NCBI GenBank assembly: GCA_963920765.1
Contig: OY987251.1
Location: 4,838,501 to 4,902,500, forward strand
DNA from: Ulota crispa
Lineage: Eukaryota; Streptophyta; Bryopsida; Orthotrichales; Orthotrichaceae
Direction of reading: 5' to 3'
Length of the DNA: 64,000 nt
In this document: positions 47,401-55,041 of the stretch, in pieces
Layout: each line of letters begins with the position of its first letter
Numbering within the stretch: the stretch's first letter is position 1
Notes under the pieces: model-generated
Told to the model about the DNA's origin: nothing
Seen by the model: the letters and a program-made list of their open reading frames with translations, nothing else
Database searches by the model: none
Translations under genes and position numbers: made by a program

Positions 47401-50400
47401 TCATGCACCTCAGAAGAAATCTCAGAAGAAATATGGTGCATGTCAGTGAAAAATAGGTTGAAAACAAAAAAAACACTAGATTTTATCTAGTGAAGCTAAA
47501 AAAATTCCCCAAATGCCGGTTTAGGATGGAGAAAGTAGTGTGTAGGGAGTAAAGTCCAGGGATTAGGGTTTAGGGGTGTAGGATCAAATATATTTTGGAC
47601 AATTTTTCCTTGATCCAAAGCATACAAATTTTTAGTACATCAGCATGTGAAGCATCAATTCTTGTGGAGGTAATAGAGCTACTCACATCTTTTTCAAAGG
47701 TAGTGATGCCAGTAGCGTAGGAACATAAGACGCAGGAATAACAGTTTGCTGAGCAGGTGTGTGCATACTACTGGTGAGCTTGGCCAACATCTGTCCTCCC
47801 CTTACAAGAAAGCAACAAAACCCACCCCTTAAGATCACATCATCTTTCCAGCCACCAGCATTTGTGCCATTCTAACACCAACTCACATTTCAAAATCATG
47901 GAGCCAAGTAACACGAATCATGTCTGATTGAATGATAGTAAAAATCTTGATTTTCTCAAGAGCCAAAGAATTTGTGTAACAACATTAAACATACCCTGAA
48001 TTGACAGATTCGAAATTTACACCCAATTGATAGAAAGAAGCACAAAGATGTGTACTAATTCTGCCTTTTTACATATACAGCCACAGCCTTCAATGCTACG
48101 TTCATTGCGTTTTTAACATGGATACTAAGACTTATACATTAGACCTTGCCCAAGGAGCAGAGCTTCTACACAATCTTTTCTTTATGTAAAAGCGCCACTT
48201 ACTTAATTGGTTGTGGTAGCATAGGAAGCATGACATTTTTTTTTGCCAAAAGGAAGCCAATTGGAAGCAGTTTTGACAGATTTAGACCAATGTGTGTTGG
48301 TCCCTCCATTTATTATCCAATAGAATGTGGACAACTCAGAAATGGTGATTCAATGATAAATGCCCTTGTAGGAAGGGACGCCTCTTTGATTCCGCTCAAT
48401 GCAAGTCATCTATTGTGCTACTTATATGCTACATCAAACTCTTCCATGCTTGCTTGAAATGTGCACATACAAGGTTTAAGGAATTACTAGGTTTGAAGAA
48501 TTATTTAATTCTTGCCCAAATTTCTAATCCCCATGTACTTGTTTCTTTGTCGTGATTAGGCATGCATCCATGCCTAGCCTCTATAATTGCTTCATACTCC
48601 TTGTATGATTCTTGCACTTGGCTCCAATAGGACCTCGAATGCCGTTTAAGGGTTAAAGCGTTTGGGGGGATAGACAGGCAGCCATCCTCCCTCTTTCCAA
48701 ATATCGTTGACGATCAAAATTTGTGCCAAAAACTACTTGATAAGAAGAATTGATGCATAAGTTTGTACATTTTGAAAGTCAAGTGCGCTTTTCATGACCC
48801 TCATTTGTAGCAAAATTCAATAAGGGTAGGGTACACGAAGTTTTGCAGCATGTACCTTGTTGTGAGCAACACCGGCAGAGCAAGTAAACTGCGTCTCAGC
48901 CAAAACTGCATCTCGAAGCTCAGCAATAATCACAGCTCCACAGGCAAGCAGAGCATCACAGCGAGGAGCGTCCTTTTGACAAAGCCAGTCAACTGCTGCC
49001 ATTGCATTTGCATTACCATCCTGTACCCAAAATCACAACATACCCCTTCTTCGTATTTAGAATCCAAGTTCAAAAACCAACCAATAAAAAAGTAACATAA
49101 ACCCTAAGTTTGATGGACATTCTAACACTATTGGGGCCACGGTTACTGACTCTTGATTTCAAACTAACTTAATTTTTAACAAACTGAGCGGGTGCATCCT
49201 TCCCATTAGGGGTAGTCACACCTTCTCCGAGATTGAAACTTCTATGAAGAATGAGAAGTTGTGGACTGGAAGTTGGAGCCAATGGGAGCATTTCTCCATG
49301 AAGGAGGTCTGACTCTCCTTTTGTGGGCAGTGGAGAATGGAGGATGGAGAATGTTTACTTAGATGAAAGCAAGAGGAGCAAGCATGAAAGCAAAGTGAAA
49401 GCAAGAGGAGCAAGAGTGAAAAAGAGTCAAGCTTGGATTTTAACTTTGTATGCAAAGACTTCTTCACCCCCACTATTCTTCTCCTCCTTTGAAGGTGAAG
49501 AGAAAAATTTCTCAATTTTCACAAAATGGGGTTTTTGCAAATCAAGGAGAGATTGCCACGTCCCCGTTCTCTGAAGATTCAGAATAGGGTGAAGAAGGTG
49601 TGATTACCCCTATTGTCTTAATTTATTTTTTATTTTTTTGTCATCACTCAAAATTGCAAGGATGGTTCACAATGGGGGAAAGACAAGTCGTGTAAATTAA
49701 ACTTGTAATTGATACTTACGGTGACATGTGGAGATAACAAAGGTTTTTTTTATTGTATCTTAGAGCTTTACAAATAGTAGCAAAAATAAATAAAAATAAA
49801 ATGATTCGAAGAATTATTGTGTACCTCTTCAAGACCTAAAATGTGCATTTTGCGAGCCTCCTCTGAAAGAGACTCAATTGCGAAGGGAAAGTCGGTGAGT
49901 AATCTGGCAGCTGCAGCTTCCGTGATGTCCAAATACACCTCGTCAATGGACGCTCTTTCACAAACCCCTCCACGAGACAGAACGGTCACCACCTGTTTTT
50001 TGCAACGAATTCATAATCAGTACTACCCAATACTATGCTTTTTATTTTATATTTTATGTTAACTTCCCTTTACACGCCAACATCAAAAACAGGTAAACTT
50101 TGCAAAATAAGTAGAAACTTAGAAACAATAAATAAACCTAAATCATGTTTGGAAGTTTCAAGTACAAAAATCTGGCACTCCAAACTCCAAATGCACGCTT
50201 TGTATGGTTGGTAGCCACAGAGCAACAAAATCTAGTCTAGGTAGAGTATGCACTTAACCCCTTCACCCCTGAGCGCCCAGAGTTATTTTAGGATTTAGGA
50301 GAAAATGGGGGGTTTAATGGCCACCACAGCTTGGATAACTACATCCAGAAAAAGTGATCGCAGGATTTGAAAAAGGACTACCTTCTTTGTTGATGGGGAT

Positions 50401-53392
50401 CGACCATGACTGTTTTCACCGTACAGATTGAGAGAAAAAGTGAGATAAAATTTGTGGGCCCATCAACAATATAATGTCGATCGGGCACTCAGGGGTTAAG
50501 GATATTGCCTACCAAAAGTGTCAGCTGTACTCATACAAGGACCATTTAGTACTTGTAGTACTTTAAGAAATGGCTTTACGAAAAATGCCAAAAATTCCCC
50601 AGAAAGTCCTAGTTAACCAATAGTATGTCTATGACTTGTCTTCAAATTTTAAACTCCAGTGGGATTTGTGTGCTACCCAAGTGCCCCCATCATTATACAA
50701 TGCGGGATAGCGCATACAAAACAACAACATCCTTAAGGGGGTTAAGCATGTTATTTGTTAATAGAGGTTGACCTTGATAGATATTTTTCCCAATCATTGA
50801 TTGGTTGCAACAAATCTTCATTGATTGGTTGCAACAAATCTTCATTGATTGGTTGCAACAAATCTTCATCCACAAAACACCACCACATCCTCTTTCAATT
50901 GCTTTGTAAGTAATTTTACAAGTTGGATTGATAATGTTTGTAGGTTTCTGGTATAAATTCAAGTAATTCTAGTTTCTTGAATTAGCGTATATGTGAAATC
51001 AATACATTATTCATTTACTCAATGTAGGAGGGAGTTTGTGCCAAATTATTCAATTATTAATTACATAGGCTTATTCAATTTTACTATGGGCCCATACGTT
51101 GGAACCACGAGGTTGCAATGCTATTCATTTGAGGCGGTTATCCACTTGGACAATATGCTTTTCAACAAGTTCAACTATAGCAGCAGAGGTTGATCTAATT
51201 ATCAATGGGAGAAGAATTGCCGCGAGAGATCCATGAAGTGCACCAAATAGGCTCATTAGGTTGCACTAAACCCAAATTATTTGCTTGACATTCACACTAT
51301 ACTAAATGTTTACTTTAAATGTTACGATGAGTTACCTTTTGTGCAAAAAAATTGGCAACAAACAATCATAACAAAAAAATTGATTTCATGTTCACTTGTA
51401 GCAACCCTCAAGCATCATCCACATCTTGAGAAATCCGTTCATTCTACACCCATATTCTTGAAATACAAACTACAAGAGTGTTAAGTGTAATTGTTTAAAG
51501 GGAAAATTCGATAAAATACCCCTAACATTTTGCAATGTTTGCACAGATATCCTGGATTTTTCAAAAATTGCACACAGACCCTTGACATCTCAAAGGAGCA
51601 TCTCAAGGTAGTCTTGCAAGTATTTAAAAAAAATATTTAGTTCCATCTTCGTGTGTTCATGTGCTTCAAGCAAATTTCCCCATGATATGTATTCATTAAC
51701 CCTTAAACATTTGAAAGGCCCTTTTGTGACCAGTACAACATGAAGTATTTTTCTTGTATTTGGAATGGATCCACACCTTTACTACGTTTGAGATCAACAA
51801 GGAAGTTAGAATATATATCAATGCCGTTCTAGTGCGCTATTTGAGATCCCAAATTAAAGCTTCTTATTGGTAGCAAATGCCAATTGTACAGCAATGTAAC
51901 TACTATGCCCATAGGACGTTCAAGAGTTAGGGCATTCATTGCAAGATCTAGAAACAATGATTTTGAAAAAGCAAAATAGTTATATCAAGGGTATTTATGC
52001 AATGTTTGAGAAACCAAGGGCAACTGTACAAATGTTGCAAACTTCAAAGGTATCCATCAAATTTTCCCTTGTTTAAAAAATGTATTTTTTTTAAATCCTA
52101 AATCTTGAAAGTTTGTAAGGGCAACTGTACAAATGTTGCAAACTTCAAAGGTATCCATCAAATTTTCCCTTGTTTAAAAAATGTATTTTTTTTAAATCCT
52201 AAATCTTGAAAGTTTGTAAGGGCAACTGTACAAATGTTGCAAACTTCAAAGGTATCCATCAAATTCTTCCTTGTTCAAAAGGTGTTTTTTTCTTAAACCC
52301 TAAATCTTTAAATCTTGAAAGTTTGCAAGGGCACTGTACAAATGTTGCAAACTTCAAAGGTATCCATCAAATTTTCTCTTGTTTAAAGAAGGTATATTTC
52401 TTAAACCCTAAATCCTGAAAGTTTGCAAGTATCGCATTCTTAAACCCTAAACCCTGAAAGTTTGCGAAGTGTCGCAGTTTCAAACCTCAGTGCCGGCGTC
52501 GCGGTACCAATTGAGAGGCGCATTCCCCTCCGCCCACGGCGCGCGCAGCAGCTCAATATCCGGGCACAGCTTTTTGGCGTCGTCGCCACGCATGCACCGA
52601 AGCACGCCGCACTGGCGAGCCTCGTAGCTGACAGCAATCAGGCCTCCGCCTTTCCACGGATTGTACTGCACCACGGCCACGGGCTTCCCTCGCAACTCTG
52701 GCCGCTTCCTCTGCTCCACTGCCACCACCACACCAACAACAACCCCAGCACCAATTGGATTCGTCACAAACAAGTACATCCACTTCCCATTCGATACAAT
52801 GCCACCACCACAACAACCTCAGCAGCAATTGGATCCGTCACAAACGACTGTACACTTCCCATTCGATATAATGCCACCACAATACCAACAACCTCAGCAA
52901 CAATTGGATCCGTCACAAATGACTATGTGCACTTCCCATTCGATACAATGCCACCACCGCAACAACCCCAACAGTAATTGGATCCATCACAAACAACTAC
53001 CTATTAGATAACCGATGAGCCGCGCTAGCAGCAGATAGGTTATCGTACATAACCGGTTGTACAATTTTCAATCACAACTTTTGACCTTCATGATCCAAGG
53101 GTGTAGGAAGCAAGTTGAAAGGAAAGAAGGTTACGAGTTGCAACTTGTAGTGGCAATAGTGATGGGTGCCGATGGTTATGTACACTTCCCATTTGATACA
53201 ATGTCACCACCAACAACCTCAGCAGCAATGGATCCGTCACAAACGACTACGTACACTTCCCATTCGATGCAAAAACCTCAGAAATGTCTGGAGAGATGAT
53301 CGGAAATCAATCAAACCTTGGACGTAGAAGCAATCCAGATCCAAGTGCGCGATCACTCGCGTGTCGCCCGAATCGCGTCTCGACACCGGCAT
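41463..53392 (-). CDS. POLH: DNA polymerase eta (Y-family translesion polymerase), 11 exons
   Basis: Exons on the minus strand, in order: 53392-53317, 52718-52486, 49992-49825, 49020-48856, 47790-47687, 46381-46262, 45895-45772, 45034-44921, 44558-44328, 43581-42993, 41836-41463. They total 2298 nt, giving 765 residues, and every junction is GT/AG and in frame. The start MPVSRRD matches the plant form of the family. Seen: catalytic HLDLDCFYVQ (about residues 16-25), GGGLIAVSYEAR of the fingers, ASIDEVYLD with the second metal-binding D/E (about 120-121), FTCSAGVAHNK, the helix-hairpin-helix QRLGGKLG, the little-finger block KKFPSKSCPLRYG, a PIP-like ISSFF at the start of exon 10, an acidic linker, a ubiquitin-binding UBM motif LPAAIQREL, and a terminal PIP-like SISDFFPSSK. 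Known role: error-free bypass of UV dimers in the nucleus, recruited by ubiquitylated PCNA. The exon 10/11 junction is the least certain because the linker is poorly conserved. The gene looks intact. Confidence 0.93.
41951..42271. mobile_element. Mutator-like MITE A4 in POLH intron 10
   Basis: Ends GGGAATATTTCATGGATACC and GGTATCCATGAAATTTTCCC, flanked by AATAATTTA (41942-41950) and AATAATATA (42272-42280), 8 of 9 matching. The interior forms a hairpin around GAAGGAA/TTCCTTC. It is a non-autonomous element. Confidence 0.75.
42402..42724. mobile_element. Mutator-like MITE A5 in POLH intron 10
   Basis: Same ends as A4; flanks AACAATTTA (42393-42401) and AAGAATTTA (42725-42733) differ at one base of nine. 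It is the duplicate of A4 carried in copy B of the intron 10 tandem repeat. Confidence 0.75.
43136..43167 (-). repeat. TTTAGGG-type repeats inside POLH coding exon 10
   Basis: Three imperfect TTTAGGG units lie in frame in exon 10 and encode the segment LNPKTLNPS in the poorly conserved linker between the polymerase core and the UBM motif. They add length but cause no frameshift. Confidence 0.7.
45035..45771. other. POLH intron 7, with a diverged duplicate downstream of the gene
   Basis: Blocks ATTGGCCAAAA, CTTGAGGGGGCAG, GACCAAAACCC, TCTGAAATTCAC and ACAACTTGGG occur in the same order here and, as variants, in 40519-41040. Other large POLH introns (47791-48855, 46382-47686, 43582-44327) look like ordinary AT-rich intron sequence with no clear element. 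Confidence 0.5.
49209..49610. mobile_element. T-family inverted-repeat element in POLH intron 3
   Basis: Starts GGGGTAGTCACACCTTCT and ends GTGTGATTACCCC. The interior has tandem GAAAGCAAGAGGAGCAAG-type purine repeats. Related copies lie at 31714-32107 and in TROL intron 1 (55688-56104, 56106-56495). Confidence 0.65.
50254..50499. mobile_element. P-type TTAA element P13 in POLH intron 2
   Basis: TTAACCCCTTCACCCCTGAG at one end and CACTCAGGGGTTAA at the other form inverted termini bounded by TTAA. It is about 245 bp with no coding content. Like other P copies it resembles a piggyBac-type non-autonomous element. Confidence 0.65.
50565..50745. repeat. Dispersed repeat, copy 2 (other copy near 4685-4872)
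   Basis: Shares GAAATGGCTTTA/AATGGCTTTAT, AAAAATTCC, TAGTATGTCT, GTGCTACCCAA and AACATCCTTAAG-like blocks in the same order with 4685-4872. One copy is in POLH intron 2, the other in intergenic DNA. Confidence 0.6.
50797..50871. repeat. 24-bp tandem repeat x3 in POLH intron 2
   Basis: Three nearly perfect copies of a 24-bp unit containing TTGATTGGTTGCAACAAATC lie in intron 2. The period is a multiple of three and one reading frame stays open, but no gene model supports coding. Confidence 0.8.
51500..52068. mobile_element. Mutator-like MITE A6 in POLH intron 2, perfect 9-bp target duplication
   Basis: Begins GGGAAAATTC and ends ATTTTCCC, flanked by TTGTTTAAA at 51491-51499 and the identical TTGTTTAAA at 52069-52077. 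Its ends match the GGGAAATTTTGATGGATACC family (members at 517, 18297, 34685, 41951, 42402). It is split by a P-type arm at 51696-51930. Confidence 0.8.
51696..51930. mobile_element. P-type single arm inserted in A6
   Basis: TTAA at 51696, then ACCCTTAAA..., ending GAGTTAG at 51930. The sequence is collinear with each arm of the palindromic element at 33341-33823 (shared TTTGAGATCAA and GGTAGCAAATGC blocks), so it is the monomer form of that dimer. Confidence 0.65.
52010..52465. repeat. Tandem amplification of the MITE A6 3' end next to POLH exon 2
   Basis: CAACTGTAC at 52021, 52122 and 52223, and a slightly altered form at 52331, marks units of 101, 101 and about 108 bp. Each unit holds the 3' inverted end of A6 (TATCCATCAAATTTTCC) plus the flanking TTGTTTAAA and a CCTAAATC stretch. 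The array decays into AAACCCTAAACCC and stops 20 bp short of the exon 2 donor at 52485. Confidence 0.8.
52722..53275. repeat. Minisatellite (about 72-bp unit) in POLH intron 1
   Basis: At least four to five units share CACTTCCCATTCGATACAATG, a CCACCACCACAACAAC block and ATTGGATCCGTCACAAA. The array is interrupted around 53010-53160. Read on the minus strand, the first unit runs into the acceptor of exon 2 (AG at 52720-52719), so repeat sequence forms the branch and tract region of that splice site. The open frame across the repeat on the plus strand is a by-product of the periodicity. Confidence 0.8.
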
Positions 53393-53422
53393 TGTCCTTT
53401 CCGTCCCGTTCCTATCTCAATT

Positions 53423-53430
53423 CTTTTATA
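53423..53430 (-). promoter_or_regulatory. Possible TATA box of POLH
   Basis: Minus-strand TATAAAAG lies only about 31 nt before the POLH ATG (53392). If used, the 5' UTR would be very short, so this is a weak candidate; the true start may be further up in the repeat-rich divergent region. Confidence 0.25.
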
Positions 53431-53461
53431 CCGTTAGAGCATCCGCACCCTTGCACGCAAT

Positions 53462-53775
53462 CTGGAGCTGCCAAAAGCAGGTGTCATTCACGACCGCGGG
53501 CTTGTTCAAATTTGAGATGCTCCACCTTTGCCCTCAAACAATAGCGGAGAGAACCTGGAGCTGCCAAAAGCAGGTGTCGAAGCCACATTCCCCCACATGT
53601 CAAGGTCGCATTCACTACCGCAAGCTTGCTCAAATCTGAAATGTCCCACCTTTGCCCTCAAACAAGAGCGAAGAGAACCTGGAGCTGCCTAGAGCAGGTG
53701 TTGAGGCCACATCCACTACCGCAGACTTGCTCAAGTTTGAGATGCCCCACCTTTGCCCTCAAGCAAGAGCGTAGC
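53462..53775. repeat. Degenerate tandem triplication between POLH and TROL
   Basis: Three units start at 53462, 53555 and 53679 with CTGGAGCTGCC and share AGCAGGTGT, GCTTGCTCAAA, CCCACCTTTGCCCTCAA and AAGAGCG blocks. Units are 93-124 bp and GC-richer than the surroundings. They sit just upstream of the POLH start and may be part of a shared divergent promoter region. Confidence 0.75.
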
Positions 53776-54115
53776 GTATCACACTGAATTGCGAGCTTCT
53801 ATTGTCAACCAACCGGCAAGCTTGTATCATCCTGGATTTGGATGCGCCTGAACGATTCGCCAACCCTATATTCCCATTTTCAAGTTACAATTGAGCCAGC
53901 TGTGTCTTGCATACTAAGCAGCTTTGACGCGTCTGCTATGAGGCACACCACACCAAAATTGAGCGGGCGCTCCGCAAAGTGCTCTTGCGGACATATTTTG
54001 CGTATGTCACGGTGAGGATGCACTTACTACGCTTCCATCACCTGCACTCCACAAACCCTAACGCTCCCTAGTTCTGTCACCACCAGAACCTCAAACACCA
54101 AAAATCTGCTCTAAC
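53776..54115. other. Divergent intergenic DNA between POLH and TROL
   Basis: Non-repetitive, moderately GC-rich sequence with an AAACCCTAACG telo-like motif near 54053. No ORF of note was recognised. It probably carries promoter elements, but none can be assigned. Confidence 0.4.
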
Positions 54116-54234
54116 GCGAGCACAACACTGGAGCGCTTGTACTGATTCGATTGAACTGTGCCACACGACGACATAAGCTTACACCAAGCAAATAACATGA
54201 AAAATGCTGTTACTGTCGAGTAGATCAGCTTTGA

Positions 54235-54271
54235 CACGTGAAATTGAAAAACTAGCAGTTGGAAACCCTAA
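54235..54271 (+). promoter_or_regulatory. Duplicate G-box and telo-box (distal promoter copy)
   Basis: CACGTG at 54235-54240 and AAACCCTAA at 54263-54271 repeat the proximal pair with nearly the same spacing, as part of the tandem duplication. Keeping both motifs means the distal unit could still act as a promoter for the truncated ORF or as an enhancer for TROL. Confidence 0.4.
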
Positions 54272-54539
54272 TCGTAGCAGCAGGGGAAGGGCTAAGCTTA
54301 ACTACATGCGAGAATCACGGAATGCATTCGCCACGTTGGCACAAAACGAGATTTTCTACAGGGAACGGATAAACCGACTTCCTCGAAGAACGAGCCTCTC
54401 GGCACGCGCATACCACGGCGTCGTCAATTCTCCGATTTCCAACAGAGCAAAATTCCTTAACTAACTTAGGGTCTCTGTATTCTGCTTTTAAGAAAGGGCA
54501 AAAAGAATTGCAGTGTGTTTTTGCTTTATGATGAGAGCT

Positions 54540-54644
54540 ATGGAGGTTTTGCACAGAGCAGTACCGTTTGCTTCATCGTCGTCGTCGTGTGCAATTCCGC
54601 AGTGTGCGTCGAAATCCTGTCCAAGTTCGGTGCCAATTGTATAA
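54540..54644 (+). pseudogene. Truncated upstream duplicate of the TROL start (34 codons)
   Basis: ATG at 54540 opens a 34-codon frame whose product MEVLHRAVPFASSSSSCAIP parallels the TROL N-terminus and ends in SVPIV followed by TAA. The in-frame match to the TROL transit peptide covers nearly the whole frame, with a 9-nt deletion. It lies in the first unit of a tandem duplication (54116-54645 against 54646-55171). After the duplicated segment the frame runs straight into the second promoter copy. It cannot make TROL, but it could be translated as a short peptide if transcription starts in the upstream promoter copy. Confidence 0.7.
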
Positions 54645-54769
54645 AGTGAGCACAATACTGGTACGCTTGTATCAATTCGATTGAGCTGTGCCACACAACG
54701 ACGGCCACAACGATATACACGAAATAAGCAACGTGAAAAACGCTGTTACTGTCGAGTAAATCAGCTCGA

Positions 54770-54805
54770 CACGTGAAAGAGAAAACTAGCAGTTCGAAAC
54801 CCTAA
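54770..54805 (+). promoter_or_regulatory. G-box and telo-box of the proximal TROL promoter
   Basis: CACGTG at 54770-54775 and AAACCCTAA at 54797-54805 lie about 240-270 bp before the TROL ATG. G-boxes are bound by plant bHLH and bZIP factors in light-responsive genes; telo-boxes are common near plant transcription starts. No convincing TATA box is visible, as is usual for many photosynthesis genes. Function is inferred. Confidence 0.45.
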
Positions 54806-55041
54806 TCGTAGCAGCCAACTATGTGCGAGAATCACGGAATGAACTCGCCACGTTGGCACGAAACGAGATTTTCTACAGGGAACGGATAAACCGACTTCCT
54901 CGAACAAAGTGCCTCTCGGCACGCGCATACCACGGCGTCGTCAATTCTCCGATTTCCAACCGAGCAAAATTCCTTAACAAGGATCTCCGTATTCTGCATT
55001 TAAGAAAGCGCAAAAAGTTTCTGGATTTGTGATAGATAGCT

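Noticed and set aside
52462..53011. Long plus-strand ORFs with PPPQQPQQQLDPSQ-type repeats
   Set aside because: They read across the minisatellite in POLH intron 1 and antisense to exon 2. The open frame comes from the periodic repeat, with no start context, splice partner or known domain.
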